This document shows, piece by piece, positions 27,174-35,510 of a stretch of 64,000 nucleotides of DNA. Origin of the DNA: a virus. The position numbers and the translations under genes are program-made. The notes under the pieces are model-generated. The model saw only the letters and a program-made list of their open reading frames with translations. It did not search any database and had not been told where the DNA came from. The stretch's first letter is position 1; each line of letters opens with the position of its first letter. The stretch covers positions 1-64,000 of the IMG/VR virus record IMGVR_UViG_3300009155_000050. One strand, written 5' to 3'.

Positions 27174-27620
27174 CTATTCCTTACCGAATACTTGGCAGAG
27201 ATACCAGACCCCGTTTGCGCCAAGGCCAGTACCTATTGTCGTCCAGTCAGGGTCTAATATATTTTGCCTATGTGATGGTGACGGCATCCATGAGTTACGC
27301 ACCACTTCAGTTGGCACGTAACCGTACGCAATATTCTCACCAACCATATGTGTATAACCGTGGCTGGCGGCTCTGGTGCCCGGGTTCCCACCAAGAAGGT
27401 AATGGCTCATGCGTCGCACTCTGGCCATGTTATTAGCGTGCATCCTCGCTGCTGCGCAGAGACGTAGGTCAAATCGGACTGGCTTGAGACCATGTTCACG
27501 TCTTACCTCGTTTGTGTCTCTCATAATGCGAATTTCATCTCTTGTGGGTAAGACATCCTTGTTCCTTATAGCTGAATATAGATCGCTGCCTATGATCGCT
27601 AAACACATGAATACAACCAT
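27174..27620 (-). CDS. CAP-domain (SCP/YkwD-like) protein, 148 aa
   Basis: ATG 27620 follows AGGAGG. A hydrophobic start (MVVFMCLAIIGSDLYSAI) suggests secretion or membrane anchoring. The CAP signature follows: NEVRREHGLKPVRFDLRLC, AARMHANNMA, HGYTHMVGENIAYG, SPSHRQNILDPDWTTIGTG and YLCQVFGK. All four conserved CAP boxes, with the two cavity histidines (H in HGYT and SHR), are present. Bacterial CAP proteins are extracytoplasmic and bind or cut surface polymers. In a phage this may alter the envelope. Confidence 0.85.
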   Translation of the reverse strand: MVVFMCLAIIGSDLYSAIRNKDVLPTRDEIRIMRDTNEVRREHGLKPVRFDLRLCAAARMHANNMARVRRMSHYLLGGNPGTRAASHGYTHMVGENIAYGYVPTEVVRNSWMPSPSHRQNILDPDWTTIGTGLGANGVWYLCQVFGKE

Positions 27621-27678
27621 CGATTCCTCCTGTAGGTTTGGAAAAAATCTCAAATACATACGTTAAGTGGGGTGCTAT

Positions 27679-28401
27679 ATGTTAAACTTAAAAAATGTGA
27701 CCTTGTTTTTGGCTGACGGCCGTAGCGATGAATTATCCTACCGGCAGTCAGCGTTCGCCATCGAGCAGTGTACTTCTAAGGCCGACTTCGCCAAGATCGA
27801 ATTTTTGTCAGGTTACCAACATGGTGACGGCAGATTCGGCTACCGTAAGATGGATCCATTCGACATTCACGAATACAGCTACCTATTAAGCAAAAAGTTA
27901 CACCAGTACGTTGATACTGATTATGCTTTAGTGATTCAGCATGACGGGTTTATATTGAATACGCAAAATTGGGATGATAGATTCTGGAATTACGATTATA
28001 TCGGTGCTCCGTGGAGCGTCGACTCGACGCAACGTCCTGAATGCAGGGTTGGCAATGGTGGGTTTAGCTTGCGTAGTAGAAAATTGATTGACGCCTGTAA
28101 CGTGGTATACAACGGCCGCAAGGTCGCAGATGCCGTGGAGCCTTCTGTTAAAAGGATCAGCCATCATCAATCGGAGCCAGAAGCGCACGTCTACGGCAAT
28201 GAAGACTGGCATATTTGTCTGATAGACAAGCCTATCTTTTTGAAACACGGGATAAAATTTGCGCCGCTTGAGATCGCTGCTAAATTTTCGATGGAGGCGC
28301 ATTTACCTGATTGTGATAACGAGATTAGAAACAAGTTTGGCTTTCACGGTGCGCGACATTTTGATGCTTTAAAATCAATCTACGGATTAGTTCTTTCTTA
28401 A
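27679..28401 (+). CDS. DUF5672 protein, 240 aa
   Basis: ATG 27679 is chosen over a GTG 12 nt upstream. The family's signature is present: ALVIQHDGFILN, DYIGAPW, GNGGFSLRSRKL and GNEDWHIC. This is a glycosyltransferase-like alpha/beta fold with acidic metal-binding residues (HDG, NED). DUF5672 members usually sit in polysaccharide or surface-modification clusters, and many sugar-transfer genes follow 2 kb downstream. The predicted role is transferring a sugar; donor and acceptor are unknown. Confidence 0.8.
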   Translation: MLNLKNVTLFLADGRSDELSYRQSAFAIEQCTSKADFAKIEFLSGYQHGDGRFGYRKMDPFDIHEYSYLLSKKLHQYVDTDYALVIQHDGFILNTQNWDDRFWNYDYIGAPWSVDSTQRPECRVGNGGFSLRSRKLIDACNVVYNGRKVADAVEPSVKRISHHQSEPEAHVYGNEDWHICLIDKPIFLKHGIKFAPLEIAAKFSMEAHLPDCDNEIRNKFGFHGARHFDALKSIYGLVLS

Positions 28402-28446
28402 GACACCGTATTGGAAGAGCAACTTGATGCTAGGAAGGCTACTATA

Positions 28447-28677
28447 ATGCAAGTGGTGAATGATGCGATTATGCTCTACAGAGATGAAGGTGACTATCTG
28501 TGGGGCTTAGCAAGCGAATGTGGACTGGATTACACCGGTACTCGCTACAGTCACGTAATGGAAGCGATCGAGGCTGCTCGGACTGCTTTCCCGGGTTTGC
28601 CATTCATGAGCACCGGCATTAATAGAGCGACGATTGTCAAGTGCGGTATTGAATTGTTAGAATTCATTTACCTTTAA
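28447..28677 (+). CDS. Hypothetical protein, 76 aa
   Basis: ATG 28447 has a GGAAGG site upstream; a TTG start at 28411 would add 12 residues. It begins MQVVNDAIMLYRDEGDYL and is helical (HVMEAIEAARTAFPG), ending IELLEFIYL. No family is recognised. Confidence 0.65.
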   Translation: MQVVNDAIMLYRDEGDYLWGLASECGLDYTGTRYSHVMEAIEAARTAFPGLPFMSTGINRATIVKCGIELLEFIYL

Positions 28678-28703
28678 ACCCCTGTTAGTAGAAAGGTGGA
28701 TTT

Positions 28704-28886
28704 ATGAAAAAGAGTTACGAGATACGAGACTACGGCAATCGCATCATTGATAAAGGTAGCAAAGAGCATTGTGTAAAGGTTGGTGAGAAGTATGGTAAAA
28801 ACGAGATAGTAGGTTACGATACCACAGGCAAAGCTATAATGCTCTACACCATTACCCCCATCAGCTACGAACGGGAATTAGTGTGA
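28704..28886 (+). CDS. Small basic protein, 60 aa
   Basis: ATG 28704 follows AAAGG. It begins MKKSYEIRDYGNRIIDKG and reads as a compact beta-rich domain with many lysines. Its TGA overlaps the next start. Unrecognised. Confidence 0.7.
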   Translation: MKKSYEIRDYGNRIIDKGSKEHCVKVGEKYGKNEIVGYDTTGKAIMLYTITPISYERELV

Positions 28887-29131
28887 TGCCACGTTATAAC
28901 CTGCGTTGGAGGACCAAAGACGGTCACACTCTAGCTCTTGGAGAGATAGGGGACGATCATCTTGCTAACATCATTGCTAAATTAAAAAGAGACGGCGATG
29001 ATGAGATACACTATGGATGCAGCGGGCCTAGTGCAGATGATATGTATTATGACAGCGATCCAAATCCGATGTATCTAGCACTTGTCAGGGAATACAGGAG
29101 ACGTAAGTTGCCCATACTCAAGGATCAATAA
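28886..29131 (+). CDS. Hypothetical protein, 81 aa
   Basis: ATG 28886 overlaps the previous stop (TGATG). It begins MPRYNLRWRTKDGHTLAL, with acidic central text (RDGDDEIHYGCSGPSADDMYY) and a basic C-terminus (REYRRRKL). Translationally coupled; family unknown. Confidence 0.7.
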   Translation: MPRYNLRWRTKDGHTLALGEIGDDHLANIIAKLKRDGDDEIHYGCSGPSADDMYYDSDPNPMYLALVREYRRRKLPILKDQ

Positions 29132-29178
29132 TACTGCCACATGTAGTTGGGTTCAGAGTGGAATATAGGGGGAGTATC

Positions 29179-29430
29179 ATGGCTGAGATATTGAGTTCGA
29201 ACATGGCTAAAGAAAAAGAAATAAAAGTCAAGGTGTCGGTTGACGACATAGTCGAGTCACTCTGGACCAAGGTTGATAAGCCGATTTTCGATAAATCCTT
29301 GTGCCATCATTTATTCGGACGCTATTATCGCATTAACGTCTTCAAATCCAACACCTACGGTAGCACGATGGTAGGTAGTTATTTCGCTAGCGTTAATGAC
29401 AACCAAGTTGATATGATTCACGCCGATTAA
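29179..29430 (+). CDS. Hypothetical protein, 83 aa
   Basis: ATG 29179 follows GGGGAG. It begins MAEILSSNMAKEKEIKVK, then KVSVDDIVESLWTKVDKP and a beta-rich end with FGRYYRINVF and MVGSYFASV. No family is recognised. It is followed by a textbook terminator. Confidence 0.7.
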   Translation: MAEILSSNMAKEKEIKVKVSVDDIVESLWTKVDKPIFDKSLCHHLFGRYYRINVFKSNTYGSTMVGSYFASVNDNQVDMIHAD

Positions 29431-29437
29431 ATGACGT

Positions 29438-29470
29438 CGCCCAGGGTGTATAATCCTGGGCGTTTTTGTT
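29438..29470 (+). terminator. Rho-independent terminator
   Basis: CGCCCAGG/CCTGGGCG stem with a 9-nt loop followed directly by TTTTTGTTT, 8 nt after the stop of the gene ending at 29430. Confidence 0.9.
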
Positions 29471-29494
29471 TATACACGTCATAGAGAGGAAGCT

Positions 29495-29878
29495 ATGCGC
29501 GAGATTCCTATGAACTGCCAAAGAGCGCCACAATTTGACGCTGTAATAGGTAATATCAATTACTTTGGTTTTGATTTTATCTTCCCTGACGGTGAACTCG
29601 CCAGCTGCAACAAGCTATGCAGTTTAGGAGTGAAGGTGTTCTTTGGCAGCACTATACCAGAATATGCTAGTCTGAGACTTTATTTGAGCGATGCCTCTCG
29701 GAGACCGTCAGTAGAAGGCGTCAGAATGCGTAGGTTTAAAAAGGTGTATGACAATGGGGTCATCCATCTCCAATTGATAGATGGCAGCAGAACAACAATG
29801 TCGTTCGAACCAGGCGATAGATTATACGATTGGCTCGGAGCTGAGGGGCCTTGCTTCTTCGGTGCAAGAGTCCTATAA
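29495..29878 (+). CDS. Hypothetical protein, 127 aa
   Basis: ATG 29495 has AGAGGAAG just upstream. The product begins MREIPMNCQRAPQFDAVI. It has a beta-rich middle (INYFGFDFIFPDGELA ... VKVFFGSTIPEYASLRLYL) and ends GPCFFGARVL. No family is recognised. Its 3' end overlaps the sigma-like gene on the other strand by 6 nt. Confidence 0.7.
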   Translation: MREIPMNCQRAPQFDAVIGNINYFGFDFIFPDGELASCNKLCSLGVKVFFGSTIPEYASLRLYLSDASRRPSVEGVRMRRFKKVYDNGVIHLQLIDGSRTTMSFEPGDRLYDWLGAEGPCFFGARVL

Positions 29879-30442
29879 TTCAGATAAAAATTCACCTAGA
29901 TCCTTAACATAATATAAGAATTCCTTAAGCAGTGCTAAATTCGCTTTCATTAACTGTCTAACTCTGTTTTTGGTAATCCCATACGCCTTACCGATTTCTT
30001 CAGTCGTCATTCCATTCACGTAGTGATCTATTATCATTTGACGTTGGGCTTTTGGCTGGTCAAACAGCAAGACTTCTACAACGTGCTCTATTCCACCGTT
30101 TGTTTTAAGGAAGTTGTGCCATGCGGTGTTTAAAGTGTTCATTTGTGTAGCCTCCAGTTTATCAACTAGATCCTTGCCCCTAAGTCTCAGGGCTACGTTC
30201 TGATTTTCCTTAAGAATAAATTGATAGATTATACGATATAAGCTGATAAAAAAATAATAGCGCCAATGAGTCTCGTATACTTTGCACTTGTGGTAGCAAG
30301 TCCATGCAAAGCCCCAAAAGTCGCATGGCCTATACGATACCTTAAGGGCTTTATTTATGTAATGTACCAACTTTACTAAGATCGATTCAATATAGTTGCA
30401 TTCTACTGAAGGAATGTCAGGAGAGCTAAATCTATTTCCCAT
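29873..30442 (-). CDS. Sigma-70-like factor, 189 aa
   Basis: ATG 30442. The C-terminal part (residues about 140-175) reads QRQMIIDHYVNGMTTEEIG, then KAYGITKNRVRQLMKANL, a sigma region 4 helix-turn-helix. Upstream, DFWGFAWTCYHKC and WRYYFFISLYRIIYQFI look like a diverged region 2. Such small phage sigma factors direct host RNA polymerase to middle or late promoters. It stands alone, convergent with one gene and divergent from the sugar cassette. Confidence 0.7.
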   Translation of the reverse strand: MGNRFSSPDIPSVECNYIESILVKLVHYINKALKVSYRPCDFWGFAWTCYHKCKVYETHWRYYFFISLYRIIYQFILKENQNVALRLRGKDLVDKLEATQMNTLNTAWHNFLKTNGGIEHVVEVLLFDQPKAQRQMIIDHYVNGMTTEEIGKAYGITKNRVRQLMKANLALLKEFLYYVKDLGEFLSEL

Positions 30443-30492
30443 CCTTTAATTTTGGGTAATTATATAGTACAGAGAATACTAAAGGTGTCGCA

Positions 30493-31197
30493 ATGAGTGC
30501 TTTAAACCAATATCTGGCTCAACTAGATGAGCCTATAGCATTTAACGTGAGGGATGACTCTAAGCTAGACCATTCATTAAACTATACACCAGCCAGATTT
30601 ATCGAATACATGGATGCGGTCCGAACCGGAGCGACTTATTATTACGGCGAAACTGACGCATGGCTCTATCAAGCACTAAGGCAGTACCCTATAGTTGGCA
30701 TGGATGTTCTACTAATAGGTTCAGCTAACCCATGGTATGAGGCTATCTGCCTTGTATTTGGAGCAGCTACTGTCACCGTCTCAGAATATGGCGATCGGCC
30801 ATTTGTCAATGAGGCCATTAAGTATGTGAAGCCCGAAAGCCTAAACCGACGCTTCGACGCTTGCCTTAATATCTCTTCCGTGGAACATGATGGCCTTGGA
30901 AGATATGGCGATCCTATTGATGCTAACGGCGATTTAAAGACTATGACAAAATTGGTAGACCTAGTTAGGCCCAATGGTTTGCATTTTTTAGCTGTTCCAG
31001 TCGGTAGGGATCTTACAGTTTTCAACGTGCACCGCATCTACGGAAAAAGGCTGATAAAATTATGTGAACGGTGGAATATTCTGGATCAATTCGGCCTTAC
31101 GGCGAATTGGTGGGAGCAGACGATAAATACGGTGGAGATGACGCCATATCAACCTGTGCTGGTACTGATGAACGGTAAACACCATGAAAGAATTTAG
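30493..31197 (+). CDS. DUF268 family protein, 234 aa
   Basis: ATG 30493 follows AAAGG. The family pattern is clear: VLLIGSANPWYEAICLVFGA, then ISSVEHDGLGRYGDPIDANG, then GLHFLAVPVGRDLTVFNVHR and IYGKR. DUF268 is a SAM-methyltransferase-like fold found in polysaccharide gene clusters. The nucleotide-binding-like GSANPW loop is present, but a standard GxGxG is not. First gene of the glycan cassette; its stop overlaps the next start by 14 nt. Confidence 0.8.
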   Translation: MSALNQYLAQLDEPIAFNVRDDSKLDHSLNYTPARFIEYMDAVRTGATYYYGETDAWLYQALRQYPIVGMDVLLIGSANPWYEAICLVFGAATVTVSEYGDRPFVNEAIKYVKPESLNRRFDACLNISSVEHDGLGRYGDPIDANGDLKTMTKLVDLVRPNGLHFLAVPVGRDLTVFNVHRIYGKRLIKLCERWNILDQFGLTANWWEQTINTVEMTPYQPVLVLMNGKHHERI

Positions 31198-31954
31198 GTC
31201 AGATTTGACCCATTTGCATACCAAGATGCTAAATGGTGAAAACTTTGCATTCACGCGCTACTCCGATGGCGAAATGTTTATCATGCAAGGAAAGCGTTTA
31301 AGGCTTAGCGCAGATGAGTCGATAGTTGGCGATCAGAGGTATCATGCTGCCTGGGCTCCAGAGGATCACAAAGACGTAGATCCGGTGGCTCACCGACAGA
31401 TAGTCGACAAGTTGATAGCTTCATTTAAGTACGATGCGCCAGAGTACTATAAAGGTATATCATGCAAATGTTGCGTGGGCCACGAGAACAGGATGTTCTT
31501 CGATACCTTGTGTGCAGAGACTAAATATTGGACTTGGGCTAATCTTCTTGTAAATGGCAATTATCCGTATTTTTTAGACCACATATTGCCGTTGATCCTT
31601 GCACATCCCACGTTAGTTTTAATAGCTAACGGCAGCGCCAATCTGCATCCTACAGTTAAGCCTGTGAAATGGTTTAAAGTAGGCACTAACTGTATAGTGA
31701 ATGATCAGCCACTTATTGAGGAAATGACCCAATGGGTGCAGGAGTCTCAAATAACGAATCATCTTTTCATCTTCTCAGCGTCTAGCTTGACTCAAATGCT
31801 CATTCATAGACTACATCAAGTTAATCCACAGAACACTTACATTAATGTTGGCACTACGATGAATCATCTACTTGGACTTACATGCAATAGGGGCTACCTC
31901 CATATACATAAAGGTGAAACGCACGATGATATGAGGAAGCTATGCATATGGTAA
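31184..31954 (+). CDS. GT-D-like (DUF1792-type) protein, 256 aa
   Basis: ATG 31184 overlaps the end of the DUF268 gene. The N-terminal FAFTRYSDGEMFIMQGKRL is the RYxDGE element of DUF1792/GT-D glycosyltransferases, which use Asp and Glu rather than DxD for metal and donor binding. The rest is less conserved (HPTLVLIANGSANLHPT). Predicted sugar transfer to a cell-surface or virion glycan. Ends in overlap with the GNAT gene. Confidence 0.65.
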   Translation: MKEFRSDLTHLHTKMLNGENFAFTRYSDGEMFIMQGKRLRLSADESIVGDQRYHAAWAPEDHKDVDPVAHRQIVDKLIASFKYDAPEYYKGISCKCCVGHENRMFFDTLCAETKYWTWANLLVNGNYPYFLDHILPLILAHPTLVLIANGSANLHPTVKPVKWFKVGTNCIVNDQPLIEEMTQWVQESQITNHLFIFSASSLTQMLIHRLHQVNPQNTYINVGTTMNHLLGLTCNRGYLHIHKGETHDDMRKLCIW

Positions 31955-32352
31955 AGTATAAACTGGTGAATTGCTCTCTTGATTATTGGGGTTTCGTCCG
32001 AAGCTTAAGGAACGATCCACGCAATGCCCAAGGGTTTATACAGCAAGTCCAAATTACTCCAGACCAGCAGACAGCATATATGATGGATCATCATCAAGAT
32101 TACAAGATTTGTGTCACAGATGCTGATGAGCCTGTTGGTTTCGTGGGGGACATAGATGGCGACCTGAGGGTTTGCGTTGTGCACGAGCACAAGAACAAAG
32201 GCATAGCGTCGTTCATGATCAACGAATACCTAAAAAATCGCAAAGGACTTTACGCAAAGGTGAAGGTTGATAACGAGGCTAGTCTTCAGCTGTTCCTAAA
32301 GGCTGGCTTTAAACAGAAGTATTACATCCTGGAACGTGATGATGCCCGCTAA
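31942..32352 (+). CDS. GNAT N-acetyltransferase, 136 aa
   Basis: ATG 31942 or 31948. The acetyl-CoA binding motif A is visible as LRVCVVHEHKNKGIASFMIN, followed by KVDNEASLQLFLKAGF (motif B). GNATs in such clusters often acetylate the amino group of an amino sugar made by the neighbouring aminotransferase. The residues before motif A (VGFVGDIDGDLRV) form the usual beta strands. Overlaps both neighbours. Confidence 0.85.
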   Translation: MHMVKYKLVNCSLDYWGFVRSLRNDPRNAQGFIQQVQITPDQQTAYMMDHHQDYKICVTDADEPVGFVGDIDGDLRVCVVHEHKNKGIASFMINEYLKNRKGLYAKVKVDNEASLQLFLKAGFKQKYYILERDDAR

Positions 32353-32980
32353 TCTATCGAAGCATAACCCTTTTAAAATCGTTGAGATGTTTGAAGATGA
32401 AGTGGCACATTATACCGGAGCACCTTATGCAGTCTCCGTAGATTCATGTACAAATGCGATATTCCTTTGCTGCAAGTACTTGAATGTGCAAACTGTCACC
32501 ATTCCAGCAAAGACTTACCTCAGCGTGCCGATGTCGATAATCCACGCCGGTGGTGAAGTAGTCTTTGATAAGAGTGGGAGCGTAAACCACTGGACTGGCC
32601 AATACCAGCTTAAACCGTATCCTATCCACGACAGTGCTAAACGTTTCACCTCGAAAATGTATAATGCAGGCCAGTTTTACTGCTTGAGTTTTCATATTAA
32701 GAAGCAGTTGAATATTGGCAAAGGCGGCATGATATTGACTGATAATATAGATGCCGTTAATTGGCTTAAAAAAGCGCGTTATGAAGGACGGTCCGAGAAA
32801 TTCTACAAGGAAGATGATATCACGTTCTGTGGCTGGAACATGTACATGGCGCCTTCTGTCGCAGCCCGGGGCTTAGAGCTGATGCACAATTATCCCGAGC
32901 ATGTTCCTGATAGCCAAGAGATCAATGGCTATCGAGATTTAACTGAGTTCAGTGTTTTTAAAAATATGAGGACCATATGA
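32342..32980 (+). CDS. DegT/DnrJ-type PLP aminotransferase, short form, 212 aa
   Basis: ATG 32342 is the last of GTG-ATG-ATG. The sugar aminotransferase pattern is present: EVAHYTGAPYAVSVDSCTNA, TVTIPAKTYLSVP, HDSAKRF and SFHIKKQLNIGKGG, in which the second lysine of HIKK is the PLP-binding position. Full-length family members are about 370 residues, and the C-terminal half is missing here. The product may be a minimal enzyme or may need a partner. A likely substrate is a keto-sugar nucleotide, with the GNAT acting next. Confidence 0.8.
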   Translation: MPANLSKHNPFKIVEMFEDEVAHYTGAPYAVSVDSCTNAIFLCCKYLNVQTVTIPAKTYLSVPMSIIHAGGEVVFDKSGSVNHWTGQYQLKPYPIHDSAKRFTSKMYNAGQFYCLSFHIKKQLNIGKGGMILTDNIDAVNWLKKARYEGRSEKFYKEDDITFCGWNMYMAPSVAARGLELMHNYPEHVPDSQEINGYRDLTEFSVFKNMRTI

Positions 32981-33834
32981 TAACGTTTTCTAGAATCGGC
33001 ACTATGGGTCGATTTGGTAACCAGTTGTTCCAGTACGCTGCACTCAAAAGCTTAGCCCTGACGAATAACTACGAAATGTGTTTACCGCCCACCGACACCA
33101 AAATATGGCACAATCAAGAATGCCTACTGAAGCATCTAAACATCCCAGAAGAATTTAAAGAAGTCAAAACCGGTTGCACCGTAGAAGAAGCTAGCACATA
33201 TACTGACGGATTTTTTCAAACACCTGACAATGTCGATATCGCTGGATATTTTCAAGATGTACGCTACTTCGAACAGCATCTGCCTCAGATAAGGAAGTGT
33301 GTAGGCCTTAACGCTAACTCTAACACGTTCGCCAGCGCACATCATAAGTTTGAAGCAATAGCGCCGTCACGCAAGCACAGTAAAGTCGTTAGCCTGCATT
33401 TACGCCTGGGCGATAACATATTCATGAGCCCACAGAAAGATACGTGCGAAGCTGTGATGATGGGCGATCCATTGAAAAATTATCTAGACAGAGCCTTCGA
33501 ATACTTCGGTAATGCCGATTATTTCGTCTTCGCTGGCGGGTCAAGAGATGTTAAGGAAGGCCAACATGACCGTGATTTAACTGCAGCAAAACAGATCCTA
33601 GCAGAATATCGTTATAATTTCATCTTTTCCAGCGGAAATAACACACTTGAAGATTTTAAACTAATGGAATTGTGTGATGGCAGCATCTTATCGCCATTCA
33701 CCACTTTTGGTCTATGGGTTGGTTATTTAGCCAAACCCGTAAAATCAATTGTAGCGCCAAAAGATTACTTCATGGGTACTGAGCCAGATTTATTGCATCG
33801 TAGGCTTTATTTAGATAATTGGATCAAAATGTGA
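32977..33834 (+). CDS. GT11 fucosyltransferase-like protein, 285 aa
   Basis: ATG 32977 overlaps the previous stop (ATGA). The start TMGRFGNQLFQYAALKSLA is the hallmark of glycosyltransferase family 11 (alpha-1,2-fucosyltransferases and relatives). SLHLRLGDN supplies the HxRxGD donor-binding motif, and ILSPFTTFGLWVGYL is the third motif. It transfers L-fucose, or another GDP-sugar, to a glycan. It belongs to the tightly overlapping cassette. Confidence 0.85.
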   Translation: MITFSRIGTMGRFGNQLFQYAALKSLALTNNYEMCLPPTDTKIWHNQECLLKHLNIPEEFKEVKTGCTVEEASTYTDGFFQTPDNVDIAGYFQDVRYFEQHLPQIRKCVGLNANSNTFASAHHKFEAIAPSRKHSKVVSLHLRLGDNIFMSPQKDTCEAVMMGDPLKNYLDRAFEYFGNADYFVFAGGSRDVKEGQHDRDLTAAKQILAEYRYNFIFSSGNNTLEDFKLMELCDGSILSPFTTFGLWVGYLAKPVKSIVAPKDYFMGTEPDLLHRRLYLDNWIKM

Positions 33835-34427
33835 TAATAGTAAATCTAGGCGGCTACGGCGGCTGCATGTTAACCACTGTAATTAGGAAGTTTAACCAAC
33901 CAGCGTACCCGTTTGACTGGAATATCACTTCTCAATCCTTCGTCACCAAATGTATTGCGTCTGGCGGCAAGCATTTCTTCGATTTTAATATGCGTTACCT
34001 GCGTGACGGGTTTCTATTGTCTCCAGACAATGATGCCTTCTTGTTCCATGAATATGCACGCGTTGAACCATGGTGGGTAGAGAACGACGAGGTCAGAACC
34101 ACGTATCAGAGAAGATTACACCGTTTGCTCAGCGTATTCTACAGCACAGATGAAATATTGTTCTGTAGACACGCTATAGACGAAGATCCATATAACGATT
34201 ATGCCAAATCAAGCTGGTCAGTTTTACCATTTGTTGTAACATACGATCGAGTGAAATTATGGGAATATTTCATACACAGTCGGCCTAATAGTAAGCTATT
34301 ACTATTAACTAACAATCCGCAGATGGCGAGCAGACACCAAGATGTATATATTGAACACATAACAGATGTGCGTGGCGATCGCTGGACCGACCAGGTCCAT
34401 TCGGCCATACAGCGTCTTGTGAGCTAG
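33831..34427 (+). CDS. DUF1796-like papain-type protein, 198 aa, GTG start
   Basis: GTG 33831 overlaps the previous TGA. The family elements NLGGYGGCMLTTVI (Cys in a family-typical loop), PAYPFDWNITS and later HFFDFNMRY and RHAIDED are seen in DUF1796, predicted cysteine peptidases often found with glycosyltransferases. Whether it cleaves anything is unproven. Its position inside the sugar cassette suggests a role in surface-glycan assembly. Confidence 0.7.
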   Translation: MIIVNLGGYGGCMLTTVIRKFNQPAYPFDWNITSQSFVTKCIASGGKHFFDFNMRYLRDGFLLSPDNDAFLFHEYARVEPWWVENDEVRTTYQRRLHRLLSVFYSTDEILFCRHAIDEDPYNDYAKSSWSVLPFVVTYDRVKLWEYFIHSRPNSKLLLLTNNPQMASRHQDVYIEHITDVRGDRWTDQVHSAIQRLVS

Positions 34428-34438
34428 TGAGGCTGGCT

Positions 34439-35509
34439 ATGAAGATCGGCATCATAGGTGTTGGGAAATTAGGCTTATGTCTTGCCCTTAATCTTGACAA
34501 AGCGGGCCACCAAATCTATGCATGTGACACAGATGCTAAATTGGTCGAGGCGATCAGGACCAAAGCACTACACACTGCGGAGCCAATGGTAGAGAGTTAC
34601 CTTGCCGATTCAAGGTTGATCATCGGAGATGACCTCTCTCACATCGCAGAGGCAGATGTCATCTTCATAGTCCTGCCCACACCCAGCTTGCCTGATGGGT
34701 CTTACGATCACACTTTGATCACGCAGGCGCTGCATGATATCCGAGCCTTAGGGCTACGTGATAAAGTAATAGCCATTAATTCTACTGTTATGCCAGGCTA
34801 TTGCGCTACTGTGCTAAATCTAGTGGATCATAACCATCTCATTTATAACCCTGAATTCATCGCTCAGGGGTCGATCATTCGAGACCAGCAGAACCAAGAC
34901 GTGGTGTTGATCGGGGGCACCGACACAAGGTCGATGTCCATAATTGCAGAATTACATCGCAGCATTTGTCTCAATAAGCCGTCCGTAAAGATGATGTCGT
35001 TTGCCGAGGCTGAAATTACCAAATTAGCAACCAATGTTTTCCTGACGATGAAGATAGCGTATGCTAATAAAGTAGGCGATATGGTATCTAGATATAAAGG
35101 CAACTCTGATGTGGTACTAAATGCTATAGGCGACGACAGAAGAATAAATCACCATTGTCTTAAGTACGGATTTGGCTATGGTGGACCGTGCTTACCTCGC
35201 GACAATAAAGCTTATATTAAAGCTTCTGAGGATGTGAAAATCTCGGCTGAACTAAACGTAGCCATAGATCAAGCAAACGACTCGCACTTGATGTTTATGG
35301 TTGACGAGGCTAAGGACCAAACGTCCATTGTGATGGACCGTGTGACCTTTAAAGATGAATCAACTATATTAGATAATTCGCAGCGTCTCGCTTTTGCTAA
35401 CGCAATCGCCGCTAAGGGCACGAAGGTCACTATAGTAGAACGTCAGCAGGTCATAGATCAATTGAGAAAGATGTATGGCTGGAAGTTTGAATACGCTTTA
35501 GAGGAATAA
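34439..35509 (+). CDS. UDP-glucose/GDP-mannose dehydrogenase family, 356 aa
   Basis: ATG 34439 follows GAGG at 6 nt. The Rossmann motif MKIGIIGVGKLGLCLALNLD opens the protein. VLPTPS, NSTVMPG, YNPEFIAQGS and the catalytic Cys in GYGGPCLPRDN follow. The family oxidises a UDP-sugar C6 alcohol to the acid in two NAD-dependent steps. The C-terminal NAD domain is shorter than in bacterial enzymes (about 430 aa). With WecB next, the pair can make UDP-N-acetylmannosaminuronate from UDP-GlcNAc. Confidence 0.85.
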   Translation: MKIGIIGVGKLGLCLALNLDKAGHQIYACDTDAKLVEAIRTKALHTAEPMVESYLADSRLIIGDDLSHIAEADVIFIVLPTPSLPDGSYDHTLITQALHDIRALGLRDKVIAINSTVMPGYCATVLNLVDHNHLIYNPEFIAQGSIIRDQQNQDVVLIGGTDTRSMSIIAELHRSICLNKPSVKMMSFAEAEITKLATNVFLTMKIAYANKVGDMVSRYKGNSDVVLNAIGDDRRINHHCLKYGFGYGGPCLPRDNKAYIKASEDVKISAELNVAIDQANDSHLMFMVDEAKDQTSIVMDRVTFKDESTILDNSQRLAFANAIAAKGTKVTIVERQQVIDQLRKMYGWKFEYALEE

Positions 35510-35510
35510 C

